NCBI RefSeq assembly: GCF_017811755.1
Contig: NZ_JADDJF010000016.1
Span: 1 to 64,000, forward strand
From: Pararhodobacter sp. SW119
Lineage (GTDB): Bacteria; Pseudomonadota; Alphaproteobacteria; Rhodobacterales; Rhodobacteraceae
Direction: 5' to 3'
Length of the DNA stretch: 64,000 nucleotides
Below the pieces are notes generated by a model. It ran no database searches. It saw only the letters and a program-made list of their open reading frames with translations, and was not told where the DNA came from. Positions 17,016-25,797 of this stretch are shown piece after piece. Made by a program: the position numbers and the translations under genes. Position 1 is the stretch's first letter. Each line of letters begins with the position of its first letter.

Positions 17016-17432
17016 GTGTCCCAAGCCGCATCGCAGACCGTTGACGACCGCCCGCTGGGCATGGCCCTGTCGCGCGGATGGCGCCGGCGTTGCCCCGCGT
17101 GCGGCGAAGCGTCGATGATGCACGGCTACCTGAAGGTGCGCGAGGCCTGCCCGGAGTGCGGTGAGGCCTTGCATCATCAACGCGCGGACGACGGGCCGGC
17201 CTATCTGACCATCCTGATCGTCGCGAAGGTGTCGATGGCCTTCTACATGACCGTCTTTCTTGCCTTCGAGTTTGCGCCCTGGGTGATGATCCTGCTGACC
17301 TGGTCGGTCGCGCTGGGGATGATCGCGTATCTGCTGCCACGGCTGAAGGGGGCGATCGTCGCCTTCCAGTGGGCGCGGCGCATGCATGGCTTCGAAGGGG
17401 ACGAGCGCGCGGTGGCTCGCCCGGCAGGATGA
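17016..17432 (+). CDS. DUF983 family membrane protein
   Basis: The 138-residue product has an N-terminal zinc-ribbon-like pair (CPACGEA and CPECGEA) and two membrane segments (about residues 62-82 and 86-106), typical of DUF983. Function is unknown. I choose the GTG at 17016, which has GGAG 7 bases upstream; the ATG at 17061 would also keep the cysteines. The stop overlaps the Nudix gene start as ATGA (17429-17432), so the two are coupled. Confidence 0.8.
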   Translation: MSQAASQTVDDRPLGMALSRGWRRRCPACGEASMMHGYLKVREACPECGEALHHQRADDGPAYLTILIVAKVSMAFYMTVFLAFEFAPWVMILLTWSVALGMIAYLLPRLKGAIVAFQWARRMHGFEGDERAVARPAG

Positions 17433-18130
17433 GCGACGCTCCGCCGGCGCCCGACAAGGCCGCGCTGCGCGATGCCGCGACTATCGTGCTGGTGCGCGAT
17501 GCGCAGACATCCGATCCGAAGGTGCTGATGGGCCAGCGCGGGGCGGGGGCGGTCTTCATGCCCAACAAGTTCGTCTTTCCCGGCGGCGCGCTGGACCCCG
17601 ACGATTCCCGCATCACGCTGGACCATCCGCTAGAGCCGGCGATGCACCGGCAACTGGCCGCGATGCCGGTAACCGACGCCGCGCCCCGACCCGAGGCGAT
17701 GGTCGCCGCCGCGATCCGGGAGCTTTGGGAAGAGGCGGGGCTGATGCTGGCGCGTCCCGGCGCATGGGACGGGCCGCTGCCCCAGGACTGGCGTGCCTTT
17801 GCCGAGATGGGCATGCGTCCCTCGCCGCGCGGGCTGCGCTACATCTTCCGGGCGATCACCCCCGCGGGACGGCCGCGGCGGTTCGATGCGCGCTTCTTTC
17901 TGGCCGATGCCGCGACGATCGATGCCGACCTGGACGATTTCGGACGCGCCTGCGACGAACTCAGCCATCTGCACTGGATCGAGATCGCCGAGGCGCGGCG
18001 GCTGGACCTGCCGTTCATCACCGAGGTGGTGCTGGCCGAGGCCGAGGAGGTGCTGCGCCGCGGCCTGCCGGAAAGCGTGCCGTTCTTCGACAACTCCGGT
18101 CCGGTCTCGACCTTTCGCCGGATTGCCTGA
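17429..18130 (+). CDS. Nudix hydrolase
   Basis: The 233-residue protein has a split Nudix box: GGALDPDDS, a long insertion, then AAAIRELWEEAGLML, the core REXXEEXG helix that binds the divalent metal. This spaced arrangement is typical of NUDT7/NUDT19-like enzymes that hydrolyse CoA derivatives or other nucleoside diphosphates linked to another group; the precise substrate cannot be read here. It overlaps the preceding DUF983 gene by 4 bp. Two strong hairpins follow its stop codon. Confidence 0.87.
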   Translation: MSDAPPAPDKAALRDAATIVLVRDAQTSDPKVLMGQRGAGAVFMPNKFVFPGGALDPDDSRITLDHPLEPAMHRQLAAMPVTDAAPRPEAMVAAAIRELWEEAGLMLARPGAWDGPLPQDWRAFAEMGMRPSPRGLRYIFRAITPAGRPRRFDARFFLADAATIDADLDDFGRACDELSHLHWIEIAEARRLDLPFITEVVLAEAEEVLRRGLPESVPFFDNSGPVSTFRRIA

Positions 18131-18163
18131 GGGCGGGCGCTACGGGTGAGGGGGGGCGCCCTT

Positions 18164-18207
18164 CCACCCCGTCGAGGGGTGGTCGGGCGAGCGGGCCTTC
18201 GGCCCGC
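18164..18207 (+). terminator. Tandem hairpins after the Nudix gene
   Basis: Two adjacent hairpins follow the stop codon: CCACCCC/GGGGTGG with loop GTCGA (18164-18182) and GCGGGCC/GGCCCGC with loop TTC (18191-18207). Neither has a T-tract on the plus strand. They lie between the convergent Nudix and gltX genes and could end transcription in both directions; this is inferred from structure and position only. Confidence 0.45.
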
Positions 18208-18252
18208 CGCACGATCGCGGGCGTCGGTTGGTGGCGCTGACCAACAAGGCGG

Positions 18253-18328
18253 TGCGCAAATTTGCGCAATCCAGTAACCATCGGATATGATTTGACAAAT
18301 ATCGCGCGTTAACCGCAGCGAAACTTTC
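18253..18328 (+). repeat. Palindrome + GTTAAC element, copy B
   Basis: A perfect 16-bp palindrome (18253-18268, left arm TGCGCAAA) is centred 47 bp before GTTAACC (18308-18314), followed by GAAACTTTC (18320-18328). It lies in the convergent gap between the Nudix gene and gltX, with gltX ending 33 bp further on. The core AAATTT is shared with copy E, but the flanks differ (GCGC here, GTCC there). Confidence 0.8.
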
Positions 18329-18360
18329 GCGCGGGCGTGACGGCGCGGCAGGTCGCGGGT

Positions 18361-19686
18361 TTACGCCTTGGCGGGAACCCGCTGCAGGAGGGGCATCAGC
18401 GCGGCCATGTCGGGGCCGTCGTCGCGGCCGGTCAGCGCCTTGCGCAGTGGCATGAACAGCGCCCGTCCCTTGCGCCCGGTCGCCTCCTTCACGGCGGCGG
18501 TCCAGTCGGCCCAAGCGGTGGGGCCATAGGGCGGCGGCGGCAGCAGCGCCAGCGCCTGGGCGACGAACTCGGCATCCTCGGGGGCGATGGCGGGGTCGGC
18601 GCCGTCGCGGCAGAGCCGCCACCAGTCGCCGAGATCGTCGAGCCGGGTGATGTTCTGGCGCGCGACATCCCAGAAGGCCGGCGCCAGGTCGTCGGGGATG
18701 CCGATCTCGGCGAGGCGGTCCCCCACCGCCGCGTAGGGCAGCGCCTGGACATGGGCGCGGGTCAGTGGCCACAGATCCTCGGCGTCGAACTTGGTGGGGG
18801 CGGCGCCGAACTGCGCGAGGTCGAAGCCCGCCGCGATCTCGTCGAGATCGGCGGCGAGTTCCACGGGTTGCGACGACCCGAGCCGTGCCATCAGCGACAG
18901 GAGCGCCATGCGTTCGACGCCTTGCGCGCGCAGGTCGCGCAGGGAAAGCGTGCCGAGGCGTTTCGACAGCGCCTCGCCCTGCGGGCCGGTGAGCAGGCTG
19001 TGATGGGCGAAGTCGGGCGGTGTGCCGCCCATCGCGCGGATGATCTGGATCTGCGTAGCGGTGTTGGTGACGTGGTCGTTGCCGCGCACGATATGGGTGA
19101 TGCCCATGTCCATGTCGTCGACCGAGGAGGCGAAGGTGTAAAGCACCTGCCCGTCGGCGCGGATCAGCACCGGGTCGGAGACGGAGGCCGCGTCGATGGA
19201 GACCGGGCCGAGGATGCCATCGGTCCATTCGATGCGTTCCTGGTCGAGGCGGAAGCGCCAGTAGCCCTCGCGCCCCTCGGCGCGCAGTCTTTCGCGGGCG
19301 GCGTCGTCGAGCGCAAGCGCGGCGCGGTCGTAGACCGGGGGCTTGCCCATGTTGAGCTGTTTCTTGCGCTTGAGGTCCAGTTCGGTCGGCGTCTCAAAGC
19401 ATTCGTAGAAGCGGCCGGCCGCGCGCAGCGTGTCCGCCATCTCGGTGTAGCGGTCGAGGCGTTCGGACTGGCGTTCGACGCGGTCCCAGTGCAGGCCCAG
19501 CCAGTCGAGATCGGCCTTGATCCCGTCGACATATTCCTCTTTCGAGCGGGCGCGATCGGTGTCATCTAGGCGCAGGACGAACTGGCCCCCGGTCTTGCGC
19601 GCGATCAGGTAGTTGAAAAGCGCGGTGCGCAGGTTGCCGATATGCAAGTAGCCGGTGGGTGAGGGGGCGAAACGGGTGACGGTCAT
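18361..19686 (-). CDS. gltX: Glutamyl-tRNA synthetase
   Basis: GltX charges tRNA with glutamate, a class I aminoacyl-tRNA synthetase. The 441-residue protein has the HIGH signature as SPTGYLHIGNLRTALFN near the N-terminus and the KMSKS-type loop as EALSKRLGT near residue 240. The C-terminal anticodon-binding domain is shorter than in the usual 460-480-residue enzymes. Alphaproteobacteria often carry a second gltX, which may differ in tRNA preference; this copy alone does not show which it is. Confidence 0.93.
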   Translation of the reverse strand: MTVTRFAPSPTGYLHIGNLRTALFNYLIARKTGGQFVLRLDDTDRARSKEEYVDGIKADLDWLGLHWDRVERQSERLDRYTEMADTLRAAGRFYECFETPTELDLKRKKQLNMGKPPVYDRAALALDDAARERLRAEGREGYWRFRLDQERIEWTDGILGPVSIDAASVSDPVLIRADGQVLYTFASSVDDMDMGITHIVRGNDHVTNTATQIQIIRAMGGTPPDFAHHSLLTGPQGEALSKRLGTLSLRDLRAQGVERMALLSLMARLGSSQPVELAADLDEIAAGFDLAQFGAAPTKFDAEDLWPLTRAHVQALPYAAVGDRLAEIGIPDDLAPAFWDVARQNITRLDDLGDWWRLCRDGADPAIAPEDAEFVAQALALLPPPPYGPTAWADWTAAVKEATGRKGRALFMPLRKALTGRDDGPDMAALMPLLQRVPAKA

Positions 19687-19756
19687 GCGCGAACTCCTGA
19701 TCGCGGCTCTTTTTCACAAGGGGCGGATTTTGTCCATGCCCCGAACGGGGTGAGTC

Positions 19757-20164
19757 ATGGCTGACTGGAACGGTCCTTACGCGCCGAGCCTCGATGACAT
19801 CGCAGCGCTGGCCGAGGCGGCGCGGGCGCGGCTGGAGGCCCCCTTCGCGGACGCGGCGGCCGGGGTCGCGGTGCAGGTGGTCGACCTCGCGCCGGACGCG
19901 ATACTGGACGAGATGGAGATCGAGGATCCGTTCGAGTTGACCGGGCTTTACGACGGGGTGCCGCTGATCGAGAAATCGGCCTTCGACAGCCCGGACCGGC
20001 CCGATGTCATCTGGCTGTTCCGGCTGGCGATCCTGAACGAGTGGATCGAGCGGGGCGATGTCGCGCTGGACCACCTGGTGGCGCATATCTATGTCCACGA
20101 ACTGGCCCATCACCTGGGCTGGTCGGACGACGATATCGCGGCGATCGACCGCTGGTGGGAGTGA
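19757..20164 (+). CDS. Zincin-like metallopeptidase family protein
   Basis: The 135-residue protein has a zinc-metallopeptidase motif HELAHHLGWSDDDI near its C-terminus, of the HExxH...H/D kind found in the small 'metallopeptidase family protein' group (PF06262-like). No signal peptide is present, so it should be cytoplasmic. Peptidase activity is inferred from the motif, and the role is unknown. It is divergent from gltX (70 bp) and convergent with smpB, with an intergenic element between. Confidence 0.85.
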   Translation: MADWNGPYAPSLDDIAALAEAARARLEAPFADAAAGVAVQVVDLAPDAILDEMEIEDPFELTGLYDGVPLIEKSAFDSPDRPDVIWLFRLAILNEWIERGDVALDHLVAHIYVHELAHHLGWSDDDIAAIDRWWE

Positions 20165-20170
20165 ACGGCC

Positions 20171-20235
20171 GGCTGCGCAATTTGCGCAGCCTATCCAAGT
20201 TCCTGACAAGAAAGACAAACGTATTTTTTGTTAAC
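20171..20235 (+). repeat. Palindrome + GTTAAC element, copy C
   Basis: An inverted repeat with 10-bp perfect arms and a single central T (20171-20191, left arm GGCTGCGCAA) is centred 48.5 bp before GTTAAC (20230-20235). The tail after GTTAAC differs from the GAAACTTTC tail of other copies. It lies six bases after the metallopeptidase stop, between convergent genes (smpB ends at 20276). The arm core TGCGCAA is shared with copy B. Confidence 0.7.
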
Positions 20236-20275
20236 TCGATATTTACCCCGATCTCGCGGCGGGCAGAGACCGAGT

Positions 20276-20749
20276 TCAGCCGTGTTCCTTCAGGAGCCGG
20301 CGTTTCTGACGGTCCCAGTCGCGCTTGGCCTGGGTGGCGCGCTTGTCGACGTTCTTCTTGCCCTTGGCGATGCCGATCTTCAGCTTCACCAGCCCGCGAT
20401 GGTTGAAATACATCACCAGCGGCACCAGCGTCATGCCGTCCTTGGCGGTGGCCGACCAGAGCCGCGCCAGTTCCTTGCGGGCGACCAGCAACTTGCGTTT
20501 GCGCCGTTCGTCGTGGCCCCAGGTCTTGGCCGGGGCGAAGGGGGCGATGTAGCTGTTGATCAGCCACAGCTCGCCATTCTCGACGCTGGCGTAGCTTTCG
20601 GCGATGTTCGCCTTGCCTTCGCGCAGCGACTTCACCTCGGAGCCCTGCAGCATGATCCCGCATTCGAGATCGCTCTCGATGAAGTAGTCGTACCGCGCGC
20701 GGCGGTTTTCGGCGACGATCCGGTAGTTGGGGTCGGACATCTTGGACAT
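20276..20749 (-). CDS. smpB: SsrA-binding protein SmpB
   Basis: SmpB binds tmRNA and delivers it to stalled ribosomes in trans-translation. The 157-residue protein shows the family landmarks: [22 protein letters not shown] near the start (quoted here in two parts, [10 protein letters not shown] and [10 protein letters not shown]), [14 protein letters not shown], then [11 protein letters not shown], and a basic C-terminal tail rich in Lys/Arg (about 135-157) that becomes helical on the ribosome. Length is normal. tmRNA itself is not visible in this window. RNase R, another partner of the system, is encoded at the left end. Confidence 0.95.
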   Translation of the reverse strand: MSKMSDPNYRIVAENRRARYDYFIESDLECGIMLQGSEVKSLREGKANIAESYASVENGELWLINSYIAPFAPAKTWGHDERRKRKLLVARKELARLWSATAKDGMTLVPLVMYFNHRGLVKLKIGIAKGKKNVDKRATQAKRDWDRQKRRLLKEHG

Positions 20750-20864
20750 GCGGGCGTGATATTGCCTTGTCCGCGCCCTGTCCAGCCTGCCGCGTGCGCG
20801 GTCCTGACCGGCGATCGGGATCAGCGGGCTTGATTTGTCGCGGCGCAGCGGGCAGGTTGGCGGG

Positions 20865-21206
20865 ATGAATGTGCAGTCCCTGGTCCCGCTGCGCTCCGCA
20901 CAGACCGAGATCGTGAGCTTCGACCGACTGGAACTGGGGGTGATCCTCTCGGTCTATGGTCGTTTCGTTGCGGCGGGTTTGTGGCGCGATTACGCGATCT
21001 CCTGCCTGTCCGACCGTGCGGTCTTCGCGATCTTCCGTCGGACCGCCGAAAATCCCCTCTATCGGGTGGAGAAGACGCCGCAGTTGCGCAAGCGGCAGGG
21101 GCTCTATGCGCTGCATGGGCAGAACGGGCAGGTGCTCAAGCGCGGCGGCGATCTGCGGTCGGTGCTGTCGCCGCTGGAACGGAAGCTGCTGCGCGCGCTG
21201 GATTGA
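20865..21206 (+). CDS. DUF2794 family protein
   Basis: The 113-residue protein belongs to the alphaproteobacterial DUF2794 family, with [20 protein letters not shown] and the C-terminal [18 protein letters not shown]. Function is unknown. It looks soluble with no signal. The ATG at 20865 is chosen over the upstream in-frame start because the extra residues come from the gap to smpB. The RluA-type gene begins 43 bp further on in the same direction. Confidence 0.82.
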   Translation: MNVQSLVPLRSAQTEIVSFDRLELGVILSVYGRFVAAGLWRDYAISCLSDRAVFAIFRRTAENPLYRVEKTPQLRKRQGLYALHGQNGQVLKRGGDLRSVLSPLERKLLRALD

Positions 21207-21249
21207 GGGAACGGTTGCCCCGCGCGCCGTTTTCGCCCATCCCGGCGGC

Positions 21250-21900
21250 ATGAGCGAGTTCATCTATTCCCCGCCGCAGGCCGACGCGCCGATCCTGCAT
21301 GTCGATGACGATCTGCTGGTGGTGGACAAGCCCGCCGGGCTGCTGAGCGTGCCGGGGCGGGGGGAGGATCGGGCGGATTGCCTGATCGCGCGGCTGCGGG
21401 CGGAGTTTCCGCAGGTGCTGCTGGTGCATCGGCTGGATCTGGACACGTCGGGGGTGATCGTCTTTGCGTTGACGCCGCAGGCGCAGGCGCATCTGGGGCG
21501 CCAGTTCGAGAACCGGCGCGTGCAGAAGCGCTATGTCGCGGTGGTGTCCGGCCGGCCGGCCGAGGCGAAGGGGCGGGTCGACCTGCCGCTGATCGTCGAC
21601 TGGCCGAACCGGCCGCGCCAGAAGGTCTGCCACGAGACCGGCCGTCCCGCGCAGACCGACTGGCGCGTGCTGCGACCCGAGGGGGCGAACACCCGGTTGC
21701 GGCTGTCGCCGCTGACCGGCCGCAGCCACCAGTTGCGGGTCCACATGCTGGCGTTGGGGCATCCGATCCTCGGCGATCCGCTTTATGCCGAGGAGGAGGC
21801 GGCGGACTGGCCGAGGCTGATGCTGCATGCCGAGGAATTGCGCCTGACCCATCCGCAGACCGGTGCGCCGCTGCGGCTGCGCGCCCCGGCCCCGTTCTGA
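21250..21900 (+). CDS. RluA-family RNA pseudouridine synthase
   Basis: The 216-residue enzyme has the RluA catalytic motif HRLDLDTSGVIVFA with the nucleophilic Asp of the RLD triad, followed by KRYVAVVSGRP and the C-terminal GRSHQLRVHMLALGHPI. It lacks an S4 domain, as in RluA (23S rRNA U746 and tRNA U32) rather than RluC/D. The exact target is inferred. An intergenic palindromic element starts 6 bp after the stop. Confidence 0.88.
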   Translation: MSEFIYSPPQADAPILHVDDDLLVVDKPAGLLSVPGRGEDRADCLIARLRAEFPQVLLVHRLDLDTSGVIVFALTPQAQAHLGRQFENRRVQKRYVAVVSGRPAEAKGRVDLPLIVDWPNRPRQKVCHETGRPAQTDWRVLRPEGANTRLRLSPLTGRSHQLRVHMLALGHPILGDPLYAEEEAADWPRLMLHAEELRLTHPQTGAPLRLRAPAPF

Positions 21901-21905
21901 GCGGC

Positions 21906-21983
21906 AGCGTCCGCATGCGGACGCTTTGCCATGTCATTGATATAACGTGACGAATCGGCGCCGTTAACCGCAATGAAACTTTC
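21906..21983 (+). repeat. Palindrome + GTTAAC element, copy D
   Basis: A perfect 20-bp palindrome (21906-21925, left arm AGCGTCCGCA) is centred 47 bp before GTTAACC (21963-21969), followed by GCAATGAAACTTTC (21970-21983). It begins 6 bp after the pseudouridine synthase stop and lies between convergent genes, with ptsN ending at 22029. Confidence 0.8.
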
Positions 21984-22028
21984 GCCCGGGCGCGATTGCA
22001 GCGCGGTCGGACGGCAGGCGGGGTCCGG

Positions 22029-22493
22029 TCAGGCGGCCTTGGTGTCGGGGTTCGAGGTCAGGATGGCATAGAGCGTGTCCGGCGCGTCGTTGGCGCGCAG
22101 CTTGCTGCACAGCGCGTCGTCGCGCAGTCGGCGCGAGACAAGCGCCAGCGCCTTCAGATGCTCGACCCCGGCATCGCGCGGCGCGAAGAGGGCGAAGACC
22201 AGGTCGACCGGCGCGCGGTCGACCGATCCGTAATCCATCGGCTTTTCCAGCCGGATGAAAACGCCGACGACCTTGTCGAGACTGTCGAGCCGGGCATGGG
22301 GCAGCGCGACGCCGTGCCCGACGCCGGTCGGGCCCAGGCTTTCACGCTCCTGCAGGGCGTCGATGGCCTCGTCCTGGGCGATGCCGTGGACCTTGGCGGC
22401 CAGTTCGGCCAGGTCCTGGAACAGTCGCTTCTTGCTCTTGACGACGCTGTTGACGCGTATCGCCTCGGGTTTCAGCAAATTCGCCAATTCCAT
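22029..22493 (-). CDS. ptsN: PTS EIIA-Ntr protein (PtsN)
   Basis: PtsN is the terminal phosphoacceptor of the nitrogen-related phosphotransferase system (PtsP-PtsO-PtsN), used for regulation rather than sugar transport. The 154-residue protein has the phospho-His in GVGHGVALPHARLDS, within a PTS EIIA type 2 domain covering most of the length. It follows hpf and rpoN on the same strand, the conserved alphaproteobacterial order, and probably belongs to that operon. Confidence 0.94.
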   Translation of the reverse strand: MELANLLKPEAIRVNSVVKSKKRLFQDLAELAAKVHGIAQDEAIDALQERESLGPTGVGHGVALPHARLDSLDKVVGVFIRLEKPMDYGSVDRAPVDLVFALFAPRDAGVEHLKALALVSRRLRDDALCSKLRANDAPDTLYAILTSNPDTKAA

Positions 22494-22594
22494 AGGCTAC
22501 TCCATACGATTTCCAAGAGACCCGGCGTTGCGCGCGACCCTGCTTTCGAGGTGCGGCGATGCCGTCCGGTCTGGGGATGCATCACCCCTGTGAT

Positions 22595-23158
22595 CTATTG
22601 CGGGTCGATCCAGCCGATGTTGCCGTCATCGCGGCGATAGACGACGTTCAGCCCGCCATGACGCTCGTTGCGGAAAACGAGCACATTGGCATGCGTCAGG
22701 TCCATCTGCATGACAGCCTCGCCTGCCGACAGTGCGGGAATCCGCATCTCCGTTTCGGCGATGATGATCGGTTGAAGCGAATCGGGTTCCTCGGCCTCGG
22801 TCTGGTCGGAGGCGAGGATATACGAGGGGGCACCGGCGAATTCAACCGGGCTCAGGCGTTCGCGGTGATGGTCCTTCAGCCGGCGCTTGTAGCGGCGCAG
22901 CTGCTTGTCCATCTTCTCGCAGCAGGCGTCGAAGGCGGCGTAGATCTCGGTCGCCTGGCCCTTCGCCTGCGCGGTCAGGCCCGAGGACAGGTGCACCGTG
23001 GCTTCGCAGACATGGTTGTACGCATCGCGCGAGAAGACGATGTTGGCGTCGGTCGGGCGTTGCGAGTACTTCTCCATCACGGCGCCAAGCTCGTCCTTGA
23101 CCCGGGTCTGCAAGGCATCGCCGATGTCGATCTGTTTGCCGCTGATCTGGTACCGCAT
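22595..23158 (-). CDS. hpf: Long-form ribosome hibernation promoting factor
   Basis: HPF binds the 30S subunit and dimerises ribosomes into inactive 100S particles under starvation. The 187-residue length, with an N-terminal S30AE/YfiA domain (about 1-100) and a C-terminal dimerisation domain (about 130-187, HANVLVFRNERHGGLNVVYRR in two parts, HANVLVFRNE and GGLNVVYRR), marks the long form. I use the ATG at 23158 (MRYQISGKQIDIGDAL); longer starts add unrelated residues. It lies between rpoN and ptsN. Confidence 0.94.
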   Translation of the reverse strand: MRYQISGKQIDIGDALQTRVKDELGAVMEKYSQRPTDANIVFSRDAYNHVCEATVHLSSGLTAQAKGQATEIYAAFDACCEKMDKQLRRYKRRLKDHHRERLSPVEFAGAPSYILASDQTEAEEPDSLQPIIIAETEMRIPALSAGEAVMQMDLTHANVLVFRNERHGGLNVVYRRDDGNIGWIDPQ

Positions 23159-23229
23159 GGGCCTCTCCTCGGTTGTCGCGGCGCCGCCGAGTGTGAACGG
23201 GCGCCGCATTTCGGTCTGTCGTTAGCTTC

Positions 23230-24507
23230 CTAGCCCGCCACCCGGTCGGTCGACAGTCGCCGCCGCGTGGAGGTCGCCGGAATGCGCAGCCCCTGGCGGT
23301 ATTTGGCGACAGTTCGCCGGGCGATGTCAACGCCTTCTGCGCGCAACGCTTCGGTCAGCGCGGCGTCGCTGAGCGGTCGGCCGGGGGGTTCGGCGGCGAC
23401 CAGCGACAGGATGCGGCGCTGAACCGCCCGCGCCGAGACCGTGCCATCCGGGCCCGGCAAGGCCGTGGAAAAGAAATGCGAGAGCGGCCAGAGCCGGCCG
23501 TCGATATCGACCGACTTGCCGGCGACGGCGCGCCCCACGGTGGCCGGGTGCAGGCCCAGATCGCCCGCCAGTTCGGCGCGGGTGGCCGGCTTGATCGCCT
23601 GCGGGCCGCGGATGAAGAAGGCCGCCTGGTGCGTGATCAGCCAGTCGCCGATTCGCTTCAGGGTGCGGCCACGCTGGTCGAGTGCCGCGATCAGCGCGCG
23701 CGCGCGTTCCAGCAGTTCGGGCGCGAAGCCGTCCTTGCGGGCGCGCGCGACCAGCGCCTGGTCGAGCGCGATGCGGGGCAGGTGGCGGTCGCCGACATTG
23801 ACCGCGAGGACGCCCGACGCGTCGCGGGTGACGATCAGGTCGGGGTGCGAAAGCAGGGTCGCGGTGTCGGTGGCGCGCACTGGGCGCGGGCTGAGCCGGC
23901 GCAGAAGCGCGGCGCGGCGCTCGGCCTCGGGGCGGTCGATGCCCAGGCGCCGTGTGATCGTCGCCCAGTCGCGGGCGGCGAAAAGCGACATCGCCGCGAC
24001 CGTCGCCCCGGCCTCGGCGGGCGGCAGCCCGAGGTCGATCAGCTGCAGCTTCAGGCATTCGGCCAGATCGCGCGCGCCGATGCCCACGGGGTCGCAGGAT
24101 TGCAGCGCGGCCAGGGCGGTCTGCAAGCCCGAAAGCGGGGCGCCGGTTTCCTCGGCCAGTTCGTCCAGGGTGACATCGAGGATGCCGTCCTCGCGCAGTT
24201 CCGAGACCAGAAGCAGCGCCAGCGCCTCGACCGGGGGGGCGAGATCCATCTGCGACAGCTGGCTGCGCAAGGCCTCCTGGAAGGACGATTCGCGTGCCTC
24301 GGGTTCCGGCAGGCTGGCGGCGGGGGCGGCGCCGACGGTGCCGCGGTTGCGCGGCGCCTCGTGGCGCAGGAAGGGGTTGCGCCCGGCTTCGCGCGCGATC
24401 TCCTCGGACAGGTCGCCCGGGGCCATGCGCAGGATCGACAGCGACATCCGCACGACCGGCGTGAGCGCAAGCTGCTGGGTCTGACGAAGGCCGAGGGTCT
24501 GCTTCAT
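23230..24507 (-). CDS. rpoN: RNA polymerase sigma-54 factor
   Basis: Sigma-54 directs RNA polymerase to -24/-12 promoters that need bacterial enhancer-binding proteins. The 425-residue protein has the Gln/Leu-rich region I (LGLRQTQQLALTPVVRMSL), a core-binding middle region, a helix-turn-helix, and the C-terminal RpoN box ARRTVAKYRQGL. It is about 50 residues shorter than E. coli RpoN, within the alphaproteobacterial range. lptB lies 15 bp upstream and hpf and ptsN follow. Confidence 0.95.
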   Translation of the reverse strand: MKQTLGLRQTQQLALTPVVRMSLSILRMAPGDLSEEIAREAGRNPFLRHEAPRNRGTVGAAPAASLPEPEARESSFQEALRSQLSQMDLAPPVEALALLLVSELREDGILDVTLDELAEETGAPLSGLQTALAALQSCDPVGIGARDLAECLKLQLIDLGLPPAEAGATVAAMSLFAARDWATITRRLGIDRPEAERRAALLRRLSPRPVRATDTATLLSHPDLIVTRDASGVLAVNVGDRHLPRIALDQALVARARKDGFAPELLERARALIAALDQRGRTLKRIGDWLITHQAAFFIRGPQAIKPATRAELAGDLGLHPATVGRAVAGKSVDIDGRLWPLSHFFSTALPGPDGTVSARAVQRRILSLVAAEPPGRPLSDAALTEALRAEGVDIARRTVAKYRQGLRIPATSTRRRLSTDRVAG

Positions 24508-24522
24508 CGACCGCGCCGTCCG

Positions 24523-25263
24523 TCAGCGGAAACTGTCGCCGAGATAGACGCGGCGTACGTTCTCATCCTGCACGACCTCCGCGGGCGTACCGCTCATCAG
24601 TACGCTTCCATCGTGCAGGATATAGGCACGGTCCACGATCTCAAGCGTTTCGCGCACGTTGTGGTCGGTGATCAGCACCCCGATGCCGCGATCGCGCAGA
24701 TCGCTGACCAGATGCCGGATATCGGCGACCGCGATCGGGTCGACGCCAGCGAAGGGTTCGTCGAGAAGCACGTAGCGCGGGTTGGAGGCGAGGCAGCGCG
24801 CGATCTCGGTGCGCCGCCGCTCGCCGCCCGAAAGCGCGAGTGCCGGGGCGTCGCGCAGATGGTCGATGGAAAACTCGCCCAGCAACTCCTCCAGCCGGGC
24901 GGCGCGGCGGCGGCGGTCGGGCTCGGCGATCTCGAGGATGGCCATGATGTTGCCGGCGACCGTGAGGCCGCGAAAGATCGACATCTCTTGCGGCAGGTAG
25001 CCGATGCCGAGGCGCGCGCGGCGATACATCGGCAGGCCCGTCGCATCGACGCCGTCGATGCCGACGCGGCCGGCGTCCGAGGCGACGAGCCCGGCGATGC
25101 AGTAGAAGCAGGTGGTCTTGCCCGAGCCGTTGGGTCCCAGCAGCGCCACCACCTCGCCGCGATCGAGCGTGAGTTCGACCCCGCGCAGCACCAGCCGGCT
25201 GCCGTATGCCTTGGCGAGGCCGGAGACCGTCAGCCCGGTCCGGTTGGGGGCGGCGTCCTGCAT
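24523..25263 (-). CDS. lptB: LPS export ABC transporter ATP-binding protein LptB
   Basis: LptB is the ATPase that, with LptF and LptG, extracts lipopolysaccharide from the inner membrane and pushes it through LptC-LptA-LptD. The 246-residue protein has a Walker A GPNGSGKTTCF, an ABC signature LSGGERRRTEIAR and Walker B YVLLDEPFAGVD. It follows lptA with a 3-bp gap. lptF and lptG are at 60.4-62.6 kb in this window. Confidence 0.96.
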   Translation of the reverse strand: MQDAAPNRTGLTVSGLAKAYGSRLVLRGVELTLDRGEVVALLGPNGSGKTTCFYCIAGLVASDAGRVGIDGVDATGLPMYRRARLGIGYLPQEMSIFRGLTVAGNIMAILEIAEPDRRRRAARLEELLGEFSIDHLRDAPALALSGGERRRTEIARCLASNPRYVLLDEPFAGVDPIAVADIRHLVSDLRDRGIGVLITDHNVRETLEIVDRAYILHDGSVLMSGTPAEVVQDENVRRVYLGDSFR

Positions 25264-25266
25264 CGT

Positions 25267-25794
25267 TCAGTCCAGCTGGATGATGGTGCGCACACCGCCG
25301 GACATCGCCCCCGTGCCGCGCGCCAGATCGGCGCGAAAGACCTGTCCGGACAGCACGTTCGGCCCCTGAACGAAGACGACGTCGCCGCGCATCTCCAGCG
25401 TCTGCTCGGCGAGGGAATAGATGGCCTCCTCAGCCTCGACCGCTTCGGCGGGGGTGGCGAGGGTGACGCCGCCGCCGGCGATCAGGCGGTTGATCCGCGT
25501 GCGCCCGCCCTCGGCCTCGCGGCTGTATTCCAGGCGCAGGCTGTCGGCGGTCAGGACCATCTCACCCTGCTCGACCCGCACGTTGCCGCGAAAGACGCTG
25601 GCGCCGGTCGGCTGATCGACCTCCAGTTCGTCCGAGTTGATCTCCAGCGGGGCGTCGCTGAGTTGGAGTGACTGGCCCAGCCGGATCTGCGTGTCCTGCG
25701 CCACCGCCGGCGCTGCGGCCAGTAGAAGCGCCACCAGCGCGGCCGGCAGTCGGCCGAGGGGGGCAGCAAGGGTCTTGCGGGTTGCACGCGGCAT
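25267..25794 (-). CDS. lptA: LPS transport periplasmic protein LptA
   Basis: LptA forms the periplasmic bridge that carries lipopolysaccharide from LptC to LptD. The 175-residue protein has an N-terminal signal peptide (about 1-32, ending AAPAVAQ) and an OstA-type beta-jellyroll with LEINSDELEVDQPTGASVFRGNV (in parts, LEINSDELEVDQ and ASVFRGNV) and repeated short strands. It sits between lptC and lptB with 3-bp gaps, so translation is probably coupled. Confidence 0.93.
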   Translation of the reverse strand: MPRATRKTLAAPLGRLPAALVALLLAAAPAVAQDTQIRLGQSLQLSDAPLEINSDELEVDQPTGASVFRGNVRVEQGEMVLTADSLRLEYSREAEGGRTRINRLIAGGGVTLATPAEAVEAEEAIYSLAEQTLEMRGDVVFVQGPNVLSGQVFRADLARGTGAMSGGVRTIIQLD

Positions 25795-25797
25795 CGG

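Noticed and set aside
23476-25671. Plus-strand frame over rpoN and lptB
   Set aside because: Shadow of the rpoN-lptB-lptA genes, which have unambiguous family motifs.
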